Notes: a model not told the origin generated them from the letters alone. DNA of 64,000 nt from a virus (IMGVR_UViG_3300028173_000003:58709-122708), one strand, 5' to 3'; shown: positions 32,914 through 40,624, counted from the stretch's first letter. Translations and numbers: made by a program.

Positions 32914-33174
32914 ATGAACGAACATGACTTTGATGAAAAAGAATTATATGAATGGATTGGTTCTGTAAAAGAATCTTTGTCAACATTAAAAGAAAATTCA
33001 TTAGATGTAAAAGATCAGATAACAAAGTTGGCAACCAGTGTCAGCGTATTGTGTACCAAACATGCTACTTTAGAAAATGACGTTAAGAACAAGGCAAGAT
33101 TTTGGGGAGCGATTGCTTCGGGTGTTGTAAGTGTTGGAATGGGTCTCATTTTCGTCCTAATAAAAATCGTATAA
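32914..33174 (+). CDS. Coiled-coil protein with C-terminal membrane anchor (holin/XhlA-like)
   Basis: 86 aa. An acidic start, a heptad-like helix (V-K-E-S-L-S-T-L, then I-T-K-L-A-T-S-V-S-V-L), and one C-terminal membrane helix (G-A-I-A-S-G-V-V-S-V-G-M-G-L-I-F-V-L). This layout matches XhlA-type and other phage tail-anchored lysis accessory proteins; sequence identity is not evident. Lysis function is inferred. Confidence 0.6.
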   Translation: MNEHDFDEKELYEWIGSVKESLSTLKENSLDVKDQITKLATSVSVLCTKHATLENDVKNKARFWGAIASGVVSVGMGLIFVLIKIV

Positions 33175-33201
33175 AAACAGCAGCATAAGGAGTATAACGA
33201 T

Positions 33202-33342
33202 ATGGATATATTATTCATTATTGTATTTATTATTGCATTGACACATATAGAACAAGAACGAAATAACAACAAATATAAAGAAGAATGTAAAACATCAAGA
33301 GCGGCAAGATTACTTAACAGACACTACCCAGATCGTCAATAG
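33202..33342 (+). CDS. Tiny membrane peptide
   Basis: 46 aa behind AAGGAG. M-D-I-L-F-I-I-V-F-I-I-A-L is a membrane segment, followed by a basic tail (R-A-A-R-L-L-N-R-H). Right after the coiled-coil membrane gene; together they might form a holin-like pair. Confidence 0.55.
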   Translation: MDILFIIVFIIALTHIEQERNNNKYKEECKTSRAARLLNRHYPDRQ

Positions 33343-33349
33343 AACTACC

Positions 33350-33378
33350 TTGACAACCCTTTCAGTTTGAGATATAAT
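33350..33378 (+). promoter_or_regulatory. Sigma70 consensus promoter
   Basis: TTGACA, 17 nt, TATAAT; leader with TAGGTAGGT as at 30291. Drives the second zinc-ribbon plus repeat-protein cassette. Confidence 0.85.
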
Positions 33379-33408
33379 AAGACATAAATTGATACAGGTA
33401 GGTCTAAA

Positions 33409-33651
33409 ATGTTAGGTTATTTTCTTATTGGTTTGATTATCTTTTCGTTAATTTATGCAATTTGGGGAGAAATCGATCTAAATAAAAGAATTGAAGAATG
33501 CAAATGTCCAGAATGTAACGTAAACTTTATGATCTTTGCAAAAATTCATAGTGTTGCGTTTGTGCAGTGTCCAAAGTGTGGATTGCATAATCAGTATGTT
33601 AGTAGGTATACCATCAAAGATTTTGAAAAGCGTTACAACAATGGCATTTAA
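33409..33651 (+). CDS. Membrane-anchored zinc-ribbon protein, paralogue of 30350
   Basis: 80 aa. Membrane helix (Y-F-L-I-G-L-I-I-F-S-L-I-Y-A-I), then a full zinc ribbon C-K-C-P-E-C and C-P-K-C-G. It keeps all four cysteines, unlike the 30350 copy. Overlaps the repeat gene that follows. Confidence 0.7.
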   Translation: MLGYFLIGLIIFSLIYAIWGEIDLNKRIEECKCPECNVNFMIFAKIHSVAFVQCPKCGLHNQYVSRYTIKDFEKRYNNGI

Positions 33652-34048
33652 TTCTTACCAAATATGGGCAGATGGCACCGTCATTTATGATGGCGATTAT
33701 GATACTCCAAAGCCTGACGGTTGTGCCATTGGTATCCCAGACAAGGCAATTGCTTGGTATCAAAATAACAAGTATCACCGCATTGACGGCCCTGCCGTTG
33801 AATGTGCCAGTGGTGACAAATTTTGGTATCAAAATGGCGAGTATCACCGCATTGACGGCCCTGCCATTGAATATATCAATGGTACCAAATATTGGTTTCA
33901 AAATGGCAAACATCACCGCATTGACGGCCCTGCCCGCGAATATGCCAATGGTGAAAAATATTGGTACATTGAAGGTGTCTGTTATTTCGAGCACAAATAC
34001 AACATCAAGATGAAAACTTATCACAATGAAAAAGAAAAAGAAGCATAA
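33641..34048 (+). CDS. DGPA-repeat protein, 3 units
   Basis: 135 aa from ATG 33641, with the head [10 protein letters not shown]. Its first two units (V-E-C-A-S-G-D-K-F and Y-I-N-G-T-K) are shared letter for letter with the gene at 63592, 30 kb away. Basic tail with K-E-K-E-A. Confidence 0.8.
   Translation: MAFNSYQIWADGTVIYDGDYDTPKPDGCAIGIPDKAIAWYQNNKYHRIDGPAVECASGDKFWYQNGEYHRIDGPAIEYINGTKYWFQNGKHHRIDGPAREYANGEKYWYIEGVCYFEHKYNIKMKTYHNEKEKEA
33775..33889 (+). repeat. 115-bp block identical to 63666-63780
   Basis: Reading both loci base by base gives 115 matching positions with mismatches at each flank. It lies inside DGPA-repeat genes about 30 kb apart. Confidence 0.9.
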
Positions 34049-34205
34049 CCCATACAACGTCTTGAAAGGGAAGATTAGAGAGGATCACTTCAAAGATGGT
34101 GGAACTTTGGCAGAATGGCGAGGAAAAGCAGCAACATTCCCAGATAAAAAGAAAAAGGAGAGTAAAAACAAATGCAGAGGAAAATTACGTATTCCTTCAA
34201 AATAG
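34026..34205 (+). CDS. Small basic hypothetical protein
   Basis: 59 aa, overlapping the repeat gene by 23 nt. It starts M-K-K-K-K-K-H-N-P-Y, has D-G-G-T-L-A-E-W-R-G-K and ends basic. Ribosome site unclear, but it fills the gap and overlaps the next gene. Possible nucleic-acid binder. Confidence 0.5.
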   Translation: MKKKKKHNPYNVLKGKIREDHFKDGGTLAEWRGKAATFPDKKKKESKNKCRGKLRIPSK

Positions 34206-34375
34206 GTGACATCATCTTTGACCAACTTAGTGGATGTCATCTTGTCGTGGTCAAAAAAGATGAATATGGAAATTTTATCCTACAGTCATTAACGACAAAA
34301 TATAGATTACCGATGCCTCCTACAGATTGGTTTGATGAATTCATTCTTATTTTTGAGACAAAAGATGAAGAATAA
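34172..34375 (+). CDS. VGD-family tiny protein
   Basis: 67 aa behind AAGGAG. Head S-F-K-I-G-D-I-I-F-D, then H-L-V-V-V-K-K, tail W-F-D-E-F-I-L-I-F. First of four overlapping relatives. Confidence 0.72.
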   Translation: MQRKITYSFKIGDIIFDQLSGCHLVVVKKDEYGNFILQSLTTKYRLPMPPTDWFDEFILIFETKDEE

Positions 34376-34577
34376 AAAAGTCAGTCACTACAATCTACAT
34401 GACATCATTTGGGATGATTATCTTGGTGGATATTACTTCGTTGTCAAAATGATTAATAAAAATGCTATACTTGGAGAAAGAATTTCAAACAGATTAGATG
34501 AGGGTGATAATCAAATATCTGTCCTTCTTAGCGAATGGCTTGAGGAATTTACATTAATATCGAGGATCCCAAAATGA
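34365..34577 (+). CDS. VGD-like tiny protein
   Basis: 70 aa from ATG 34365. Head H-Y-N-L-H-D-I-I-W-D, then Y-F-V-V-K-M-I, tail W-L-E-E-F-T-L-I-S-R-I, mirroring its neighbour's W-F-D-E-F-I-L-I. Confidence 0.7.
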   Translation: MKNKKVSHYNLHDIIWDDYLGGYYFVVKMINKNAILGERISNRLDEGDNQISVLLSEWLEEFTLISRIPK

Positions 34578-34843
34578 AATTTCCAAGATTACAAAAAGAT
34601 GATATTATTCTATGGTATAACGTTAATAAAAGCTTTCACAAAACGTATCTTGTCAATACTATATGTGTGGTTTCTTCCGTTTGTGGTGAGGAACAGTATG
34701 AGACAAACAGAGGAGGGACTCTTTATCGCAGAGATCTGATCGATTATGTAAACTTAACAAACCAAAAAACAAATTGGCGCATTTTGTTTATCTTTTCAAA
34801 AGAGAAGGGGATCGTTTGGCAAAGCGATTGGAGAGTAACATGA
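34574..34843 (+). CDS. VGD-like tiny protein
   Basis: 89 aa; ATGA overlap. Head L-Q-K-D-D-I-I-L-W-Y; the C-terminal K-T-N-W-R-I-L-F-I-F-S element reappears in a fragment at 35369. Longer basic tail. Confidence 0.65.
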   Translation: MKFPRLQKDDIILWYNVNKSFHKTYLVNTICVVSSVCGEEQYETNRGGTLYRRDLIDYVNLTNQKTNWRILFIFSKEKGIVWQSDWRVT

Positions 34844-35064
34844 ATACTGATGAAGTAGCGACCCTTTTTTGTGAAGAAGGAGACATCCTTAGATATTCGT
34901 ATTTAAATGGCGAGACCTATTATTGCTATATAACTTCTGTCAAAGATGGCTATGCAAGAGGAATTCGTTGTGGTGGTAGAGTTGGTGGACCTTACATGTT
35001 TTATGAGAATTGTATTTCGATTGGTAAATGGAAATTGGTGGCAAGATTGTCTGATGGAGAATAA
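34840..35064 (+). CDS. VGD-like tiny protein
   Basis: 74 aa from ATG 34840. Head C-E-E-G-D-I-L-R-Y-S-Y, then Y-C-Y-I-T-S-V, a Gly/Arg-rich middle and tail W-K-L-V-A-R-L. Confidence 0.68.
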   Translation: MNTDEVATLFCEEGDILRYSYLNGETYYCYITSVKDGYARGIRCGGRVGGPYMFYENCISIGKWKLVARLSDGE

Positions 35065-35065
35065 G

Positions 35066-35194
35066 ATGTATCATTCCGTTATTCTAAAAAAGTACAAACA
35101 CTTGAGACAAAAAGTAAGACAGAATATTCACAAATATGTTCCAAAGAAGTATCATAAACATATTCAGTATTTGATCAATAAGAAGATTCTATAA
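35066..35194 (+). CDS. Tiny basic protein
   Basis: 42 aa, starting 1 nt after the previous stop. Very rich in K, H and Y (K-Y-K-H-L-R-Q-K-V-R-Q, then V-P-K-K-Y-H-K-H); pI must be very high. Nucleic-acid binding is plausible. Confidence 0.5.
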   Translation: MYHSVILKKYKHLRQKVRQNIHKYVPKKYHKHIQYLINKKIL

Positions 35195-35215
35195 CAACAA
35201 AAGGAGGTAACAAGC

Positions 35216-35308
35216 ATGAAGCGATTTATGATTCCAAGAATTGCAAACTGTTGCAACGGTTCTATAATTTGGGCTGGCATCCCATCAACTGCCAAATTCT
35301 TCCATTGA
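35216..35308 (+). CDS. Micropeptide with strong ribosome site
   Basis: 30 codons from ATG 35216, 8 nt after a strong AAGGAGG. M-K-R-F-M-I-P-R start, a C-C pair, hydrophobic C-terminus. Its stop lies inside the -35 box of the next promoter. Short, but the ribosome site is among the best in the region. Confidence 0.45.
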   Translation: MKRFMIPRIANCCNGSIIWAGIPSTAKFFH

Positions 35309-35333
35309 CCATCCGTTCAGAATGGGTTATAAT
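35305..35333 (+). promoter_or_regulatory. Sigma70-like promoter, apparently leaderless
   Basis: TTGACC, 17 nt, TATAAT ending at 35333. An ATG lies exactly 7 nt later at 35340, as after the promoters at 9727 and 18087. Confidence 0.75.
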
Positions 35334-35339
35334 CTACCT

Positions 35340-35366
35340 ATGAAAGACAAAAAAGTACACATTTAA
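35340..35366 (+). CDS. Possible leaderless 8-codon leader peptide
   Basis: Reads M-K-D-K-K-V-H-I then TAA, beginning at the predicted transcription start. It may be a leader peptide, or the degraded start of a VGD gene whose end survives at 35369. Confidence 0.3.
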   Translation: MKDKKVHI

Positions 35367-35368
35367 AG

Positions 35369-35419
35369 ATGTTGCTTAGTAAAACTGATTGGAGAATCTT
35401 GGTCAAATATGAAAACTGA
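35369..35419 (+). pseudogene. Remnant of a VGD-family C-terminus
   Basis: A 16-codon frame from ATG 35369 reads K-T-D-W-R-I-L-V-K-Y, close to the K-T-N-W-R-I-L-F-I-F tail of the gene at 34574. It looks like what is left of an inactivated copy. It overlaps the start of the next gene. Confidence 0.4.
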
Positions 35420-35666
35420 TTACAAAATGAAGTTCAAAGATGTGGCAATTGGTGATATCTTTTATACCAAGTTTTTTGGACCTTTTTTTATTGTAGAAGT
35501 TATCAAACAAGAGAGAGGATATTATAAAAATAAATATGTCATTCGCACTCCAAAAGGGATTGATTACGCATATGCCAATGATGACGAAAGGGTAAATTGG
35601 TTTAAGATTAAGACATCAGACTACTATGCAAAAGTGAAATCTGACAAAGAACAGGATACGAAATAA
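35409..35666 (+). CDS. VGD-family tiny protein
   Basis: 85 aa. Head F-K-D-V-A-I-G-D-I-F-Y-T, then F-F-I-V-E-V-I, Y-V-I-R-T-P, W-F-K-I-K and a charged tail. Start ATG 35409; the in-frame M-K-F six codons later is an alternative. Confidence 0.7.
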   Translation: MKTDYKMKFKDVAIGDIFYTKFFGPFFIVEVIKQERGYYKNKYVIRTPKGIDYAYANDDERVNWFKIKTSDYYAKVKSDKEQDTK

Positions 35667-35667
35667 A

Positions 35668-35970
35668 ATGTCATCATTTATTCCAAAAAAACATTCAATT
35701 CTTAAGATCCAAGATTCTCTTTTTCACAACCCATCCACGCATAGTCTTATCTTTGTTCTTGAACGTTATGAGGATGGATTATGCAAAAGACAAAATTGTG
35801 AAACTCCATGTAATCGAAACGTGTCTCCTTTAGAAAGTGATGACCCTATTACTATTGTCTATATAATGTCTGGGAAGGATAAGGGTACTACAAAATGTTG
35901 GTCATCTTATGCCTTCAATCATGTAGAGAAAGTTACAACTATTTTTGAGATAGATCAAGATGAAGTATAA
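35668..35970 (+). CDS. VGD-like small protein with cysteines
   Basis: 100 aa. Head K-H-S-I-L-K-I-Q-D-S-L-F-H, then L-I-F-V-L-E-R; an insert with C-x4-C-x3-C and a T-I-V-Y-I-M-S-G strand. Long member; could bind metal through the cysteines. Confidence 0.6.
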   Translation: MSSFIPKKHSILKIQDSLFHNPSTHSLIFVLERYEDGLCKRQNCETPCNRNVSPLESDDPITIVYIMSGKDKGTTKCWSSYAFNHVEKVTTIFEIDQDEV

Positions 35971-36481
35971 AGACATCAAGGTAGGAGATATATTTCGTGT
36001 CATTAATAATGATAAGACTTTTTCTACGACTCCTTTTCTAATTAATTTTGTCATGGAGACTTCGGCACCTTATTTCGAAATTGGATACATATTGGTTGGT
36101 TCTCATCTTGGCAGATTAAGTCTTAATAAAGAAGATGGTGTACGGTGGCACAGAGTTGCAACATCATATGACAGAGAGAGGAATAGGATGAGTCGTAGTG
36201 TAAAAAAGAATGCCGTTCATTCTTTTACAACTAGAGGTTCGAGAGCAGGAGCACAAAAAAAGTGGAAAAAGGGAAATAACAAGAAAAGTAGGCGTGATGT
36301 AAATGAAATCACCAAACTTGTTTCTTTGTTGACGGAAGAGGGAATCGACGAAGTTGAAGATAAACTTGATCTGCCATTGACAAGAAAGAAAAAGACTGGA
36401 GACATTTGGGATTCTCCTTGTGATGGAAAGACACGAGTATATCAAGATGAAGATTATTACGAAGAGGCACTAAGAAAGTGA
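35960..36481 (+). CDS. VGD domain fused to a basic C-terminal region
   Basis: 173 aa. Residues 1-70 are a normal member (D-I-K-V-G-D-I-F-R-V, tail W-H-R-V-A). Residues 75-115 are strongly basic (R-S-V-K-K-N, K-K-W-K-K-G-N-N-K-K-S), and the end is acidic with D-E-D-Y-Y-E-E. The extension suggests a nucleic-acid- or ribosome-related target for at least this member. Confidence 0.68.
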   Translation: MKYKDIKVGDIFRVINNDKTFSTTPFLINFVMETSAPYFEIGYILVGSHLGRLSLNKEDGVRWHRVATSYDRERNRMSRSVKKNAVHSFTTRGSRAGAQKKWKKGNNKKSRRDVNEITKLVSLLTEEGIDEVEDKLDLPLTRKKKTGDIWDSPCDGKTRVYQDEDYYEEALRK

Positions 36482-37278
36482 TCAAGCTATATCAAATTTG
36501 GGCAGATGGCACCGTTATTTACGATGACGATCATGATACTCCAAAGCCTGACGGTTGTGCCATTGGTATCCCAGACAAGACAATCACTTGGTATCAAAAT
36601 GGCAAACTTCACCGCACTGACGGCCCTGCCATTGAATATGCCAATGGTGACAAATCTTGGTATCAAAATAGCAAACTTTACCGCATTGACGGCCCTGCCA
36701 TTGAATATGCCAATGGTGACAAACATTGGTATCAAAATGGCAAGCGTCACCGCATTGACGGCCCTGCCGTTGAACATGCCAATGGTGACAAATCTTGGTG
36801 TCAAAATGACAAGTGTCACCGCATTGACGGCCCTGCCGTTGAATTTGCCAATGGCGACAAATCTTGGTACATTGATGGCAAGTGTCACCGCATTGACGGC
36901 CCTGCCATTGAACATGCCAATGGTGCCAAATATTGGTATCAAAATGACACACTTCACCGCATTGACGGCCCTGCCGCCATTTATGTCAATGGTACCAAAC
37001 ATTGGTTTCAAAATGGCAAATATCACCGCATTGACGGCCCTGCCCGCGAATATGCCAATGGTGGCAAAGAATGGTATCAAAATAACAAGCGTCACCGCAT
37101 TGACGGCCCTGCCATTGAATCTGCCAATGGTGCCAAATTTTGGTATCAAAATAACAAGCGTCACCGCATTGACGGCCCTGCCATTGAACATGTCAATGGT
37201 GACAAATCTTGGTACATTGATGGGAAGCGCTATTCCGAGCATGACTACAACATCAAAATAAGGAAACTAAATGATTAA
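36478..37278 (+). CDS. DGPA-repeat protein, 9 units, GTG start
   Basis: 266 aa, the largest copy. GTG 36478 overlaps the upstream stop; from there the head I-K-L-Y-Q-I-W-A-D-G matches its relatives. Nine 23-residue units follow, then a cap and the tail K-I-R-K-L-N-D. The near-identical 69-bp units make all six frames look open here, but only this frame keeps the head and cap. Confidence 0.82.
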   Translation: MIKLYQIWADGTVIYDDDHDTPKPDGCAIGIPDKTITWYQNGKLHRTDGPAIEYANGDKSWYQNSKLYRIDGPAIEYANGDKHWYQNGKRHRIDGPAVEHANGDKSWCQNDKCHRIDGPAVEFANGDKSWYIDGKCHRIDGPAIEHANGAKYWYQNDTLHRIDGPAAIYVNGTKHWFQNGKYHRIDGPAREYANGGKEWYQNNKRHRIDGPAIESANGAKFWYQNNKRHRIDGPAIEHVNGDKSWYIDGKRYSEHDYNIKIRKLND

Positions 37279-37678
37279 TAATGAAGTAAAATGTTCTTTT
37301 AACCCAATTCCAAAGAGGAAGAGAGGGAAAGATCAAGAAACAAAAAAAGCAGGAAGGTACTTTCGTTCCATAATCCGTGTAAAAGGACTACAAGACAGCA
37401 AGTGGGCAATTCTTGCAAATCTTGATATTCCAGAGTTTAATAGCCTTCTTGAAGAAGGGCACACAAAGGAAGATATTGTCAAAGCAGGACTAAAATATCT
37501 TAACGAAGAGCAAATTCCAAAAACGAAGGATGGAACTCCAAAAAAGGGTGGCAAACTTCCTTATGGAAAAATCCAATTTTACAAGATGGTTCCAAATGAT
37601 CAGGACAAAATTCAGTGTCTATTGACGACAAATAACAGAAGCAGTTCTCACTTTTGGGGAGAAGGGGTCAAATTGTAA
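37271..37678 (+). CDS. Hypothetical basic protein
   Basis: 135 aa, overlapping the repeat gene by 8 nt. Basic start (K-R-K-R-G-K-D), a folded middle with W-A-I-L-A-N-L-D, and a lysine-rich loop (K-T-K-D-G-T-P-K-K-G-G-K). Unrecognised. Its stop overlaps the next repeat gene by 1 nt. Confidence 0.6.
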   Translation: MINNEVKCSFNPIPKRKRGKDQETKKAGRYFRSIIRVKGLQDSKWAILANLDIPEFNSLLEEGHTKEDIVKAGLKYLNEEQIPKTKDGTPKKGGKLPYGKIQFYKMVPNDQDKIQCLLTTNNRSSSHFWGEGVKL

Positions 37679-38154
37679 TGATTGAGTCTTACCAAATATG
37701 GGCAGATGGCACCGTCATTTATGATGACAATAATGACATTCCAAAGCCTGACGGTTGTGCCATTAGTATCCCAAGCAAGACAATCATTTGGTATCAAAAT
37801 GGCAAACATCACCGCATTGACGGCCCTGCCATTGAACATGCCAATGGTACCAAATATTGGTTTCAAAATGGCAAACTTCACCGCATTGACGGCCCTGCCC
37901 GCGAATATGCCAATGGTGACGAACTTTGGTATCAAAATGGCAAGCGTCACCGCATTGACGGCCCTGCCGTTGAATATGTCAATGGTGACAAACATTGGTA
38001 TCAAAATGGCAAGCGTCACCGCATTGACGGCCCTGCCGTTGAACGTGCCAATGGTGGCAAATATTGGTACATCGAAGGGATCAAATATTCCGAGCATGAC
38101 TACAATATTAAAATCATTAATTTAAGCAAGGGCAAAAATAATGACTCACTATGA
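37678..38154 (+). CDS. DGPA-repeat protein, 4 units
   Basis: 158 aa from ATG 37678. Head [10 protein letters not shown], four units, cap [13 protein letters not shown] (as in 32251), tail L-S-K-G-K-N-N. Overlaps the dnaJ-like gene by 14 nt. Confidence 0.8.
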   Translation: MIESYQIWADGTVIYDDNNDIPKPDGCAISIPSKTIIWYQNGKHHRIDGPAIEHANGTKYWFQNGKLHRIDGPAREYANGDELWYQNGKRHRIDGPAVEYVNGDKHWYQNGKRHRIDGPAVERANGGKYWYIEGIKYSEHDYNIKIINLSKGKNNDSL

Positions 38155-38737
38155 CACTTTAGAGATTAATGAAAACTCTTCCAAAAAAGAGATCAAAAGT
38201 TCATACAAGAGACTTGCAAAGATCTATCATCCCGACAAAGATACCGGAGATGAAGAGACATTCAAAGAGATCAATGTTGCCTACACTATCTTGTCTGATG
38301 AGGAAAAGAGAAAACAATATGACAACCAACTGAATGTTGAGAAGTATCATGACTACCAAGAGCAAATGTTTCGAGAGAGAATTCAGAGAAACAATAAACC
38401 GAAAGAGTGGAAACCCTCAACAGAAAAAGATGTCAAAATCAATTTAAGGACAGATGTTAAAGCTATTCAAGAAGGGTTTGAAGGAGAAGTTGAATACGTA
38501 TTAAGAGTAATTTGTAAAGATTGTAATGGTGAAGGTGGAGAAGGAAAGAAAGACTGTGCTGATTGTAATGGAAGCGGAGTTGTCGTAAACTCTAATGGAC
38601 CTTTCTTCCAAGCTTCAATGTGTCGCAAATGTGATGGCAAAGGGAAAACGTTTGACAATCCGTGCGATACCTGTTATACTACAGGAGTAACAATGGAAAA
38701 ACATACAATCAAATTTGATGTCAAAGAAAGGAAATAA
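38141..38737 (+). CDS. dnaJ: DnaJ-like co-chaperone, J domain plus zinc domain only
   Basis: 198 aa versus about 375 for full DnaJ. J domain with H30-P-D32; then four C-x2-C-x-G-type knuckles: [24 protein letters not shown] and C-D-T-C-Y-T-T. It ends right after the zinc domain, so the C-terminal client and dimer domains are missing. It could recruit host DnaK to phage targets. It lies between two DGPA-repeat genes. Confidence 0.88.
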   Translation: MTHYDTLEINENSSKKEIKSSYKRLAKIYHPDKDTGDEETFKEINVAYTILSDEEKRKQYDNQLNVEKYHDYQEQMFRERIQRNNKPKEWKPSTEKDVKINLRTDVKAIQEGFEGEVEYVLRVICKDCNGEGGEGKKDCADCNGSGVVVNSNGPFFQASMCRKCDGKGKTFDNPCDTCYTTGVTMEKHTIKFDVKERK

Positions 38738-39187
38738 ATGATCAAGCCATATCAAATTTGGGTAGATGGCACCGTCATTTACGATGACAATAAAGACATT
38801 CCAAAGCCTGACGGATGTGCCATTAGTATCCCAGACAAGACAATTAAATGGTATCAAAATGACAAACTTCACCGCACTGACGGCCCTGCCATTGAATGTG
38901 CCAATGGTACCAAAATTTGGTATCAAAATGGCAAGTGTCACCGCATTGACGGCCCTGCCATTGAACATGCCAATGGTACCAAATATTGGTATCAAAATGG
39001 CAAGTGTCACCGCATTGACGGCCCTGCCATTGAATATACCAATGGTGCCAAATTTTGGTATCAAAATAACAAGCGTCACCGCATTGACGGCCCTGCCATT
39101 GAATCTGCCAATGGTGACAAATCTTGGTACATTGATGGGAAGCGCTATTCCAAGCATGACTACAAAATTAAGATAAGTAACAAATGA
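38738..39187 (+). CDS. DGPA-repeat protein, 4 units
   Basis: 149 aa, starting directly after the dnaJ-like stop, with GAAAGGAAATAA upstream. Head K-P-Y-Q-I-W-V-D-G (V for A, as in 53803), four units, cap W-Y-I-D-G-K-R-Y-S-K-H. Confidence 0.8.
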   Translation: MIKPYQIWVDGTVIYDDNKDIPKPDGCAISIPDKTIKWYQNDKLHRTDGPAIECANGTKIWYQNGKCHRIDGPAIEHANGTKYWYQNGKCHRIDGPAIEYTNGAKFWYQNNKRHRIDGPAIESANGDKSWYIDGKRYSKHDYKIKISNK

Positions 39188-39654
39188 ACATAGTTAATAT
39201 TCGTCAACATTATCATTGTAGGGCAATTTTGTCAAAGGATTATACAATTGTTGATGCCTTTGGAGAAGGAAAAGGAGGGAAAGAAGAGGAACACTTTGAC
39301 TTTTCAGATATTCAAAGAGAATACAATGACTTCCTAAATATTGTAAATGCAGCAGTTCCTTATGGATATGATTCATTTGATCTTCCAACTTTTCAGTTAT
39401 TTTGGGAAGATCTGATCGGCACTGTTGGGTTTCATGTTGATGATTTTTTATATATTCTTGCAAGAAAGATGGGTGGGGATCTTACAATTTTAGTTCAAGA
39501 TAAAGAGAAAGGAAGGTTGGAAACAATTGACAAATTCATTGAGCTAAATAAAGAGTTACGATATAATATTGATTCATTTGTCAATTATTTTGATATTTGT
39601 GAAAAGACAAAAACAGAAAACACAACACTAAGAATGGGTTGGGATGAGCTTTAA
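39184..39654 (+). CDS. Hypothetical protein
   Basis: 156 aa, ATGA overlap. Helical, with F-D-L-P-T-F-Q-L-F-W-E-D and F-L-Y-I-L-A-R-K-M; acidic near residue 30 (E-G-K-G-G-K-E-E-E). No family recognised. Confidence 0.6.
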   Translation: MNIVNIRQHYHCRAILSKDYTIVDAFGEGKGGKEEEHFDFSDIQREYNDFLNIVNAAVPYGYDSFDLPTFQLFWEDLIGTVGFHVDDFLYILARKMGGDLTILVQDKEKGRLETIDKFIELNKELRYNIDSFVNYFDICEKTKTENTTLRMGWDEL

Positions 39655-39889
39655 TAAAGTAAAGGAAGGATGTTTATATCGCTTTGCAGGAACTAATCAT
39701 ACTTACTATTATTATGTTGTAAAACGAGAAGAAGCACGGTCTTTTCCCAATTCCAACATTCATGTTATTATCATTCATCCTAAAAAACATGGGTTGCTGA
39801 GTAGAGAATGCACCATTAAAGGATGTCCTTGTACGTCTACAATTGGAAAAGGTTCGCTATTTGAAATTGACAGTGTTTTAATGGCATGA
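39644..39889 (+). CDS. VGD-like small protein with cysteines
   Basis: 81 aa. K-V-K-E-G-C-L-Y-R-F, Y-Y-Y-V-V-K-R, a C-T-I-K-G-C-P-C cluster and tail L-F-E-I-D-S-V-L. Similar plan to the 35668 protein. Overlaps the previous gene by 11 nt. Confidence 0.6.
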   Translation: MSFNKVKEGCLYRFAGTNHTYYYYVVKREEARSFPNSNIHVIIIHPKKHGLLSRECTIKGCPCTSTIGKGSLFEIDSVLMA

Positions 39890-39931
39890 TATGATACAAG
39901 CAAGAAGAGAAAAAGAAGGAGAAAATAAATA

Positions 39932-40624
39932 ATGGCATGTAGTATTTGTGGTCAGAAAGGTCATAACAAAACAAAATGCCCACACGTTTCAGAAGAACAA
40001 AGAAAGGAATTGTCAATTCGTAGGTGTGGATATTGCAGAGAAGAAGGACATACAAGACTAAAGTGTAAGGCTTTAAAAGAAGATCTAAAAGGCTTACACG
40101 ATTACGAAAGATTAGCAAGAAGTGCAATGAAAAGTTTGATGATCGAAAAAGGGGTTGGAGCGGGGACAATCGTGTCATTGACAAAGCAATGGCCAAATCA
40201 AGATCCCAACTTAAGGGATAACTATATCATTTCCCATATCGAATGGAGCAAAATCTTATTTAAAGATGCTTCAAGAAGTTGGGGATCAGTAAACTCAATC
40301 ATTTTGAAGAAATTTGAGGATAAATCTATAAGAAGAGTTGCACTTCGTTTGTTTTTTGGCACTTCAGATTTTTTAAGAATTATTGTGCCTTTGTCTGAAA
40401 GACAGGTAGAGATTCAAATTCCGAGTAATTGGGAAAGTATCGTTCAGATTGAAGACAGATATTTTGAAACATATTTTAATTACAAGAAGAGAGAAAGAAA
40501 TACACTTTATAAGTGGTGGGAATCTGTGCAGTTTTCGTCAGAAATGCAAAGGAGAACTCATATTGTAGAGGGGCTTTTGTCTGTCGAAAATTATCCTTGC
40601 AAGTTCCTCAAGACTAATGTATAA
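39932..40624 (+). CDS. Protein with two CCHC zinc knuckles
   Basis: 230 aa behind AAGGAG. Two retroviral-type knuckles: C-x2-C-x4-H-x4-C at residues 3-16 (C-S-I-C-G-Q-K-G-H-N-K-T-K-C) and again at about 32-45. CCHC knuckles bind single-stranded nucleic acid and are rare in phages. The C-terminal 150 residues are basic and of unknown fold. A promoter lies within the last codons. Confidence 0.75.
   Translation: MACSICGQKGHNKTKCPHVSEEQRKELSIRRCGYCREEGHTRLKCKALKEDLKGLHDYERLARSAMKSLMIEKGVGAGTIVSLTKQWPNQDPNLRDNYIISHIEWSKILFKDASRSWGSVNSIILKKFEDKSIRRVALRLFFGTSDFLRIIVPLSERQVEIQIPSNWESIVQIEDRYFETYFNYKKRERNTLYKWWESVQFSSEMQRRTHIVEGLLSVENYPCKFLKTNV

Noticed and set aside
36580-37200. Direct repeats resembling a CRISPR array
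   Set aside because: Units are contiguous coding repeats of 69 bp without unique spacers, and no cas gene is nearby.
36487-37242. 251-residue reverse-strand frame and a matching second forward frame across the repeat gene
   Set aside because: The 69-bp unit is a multiple of three, so frames open by chance repeat through the whole array; only the frame with head and cap is conserved among the eight genes.
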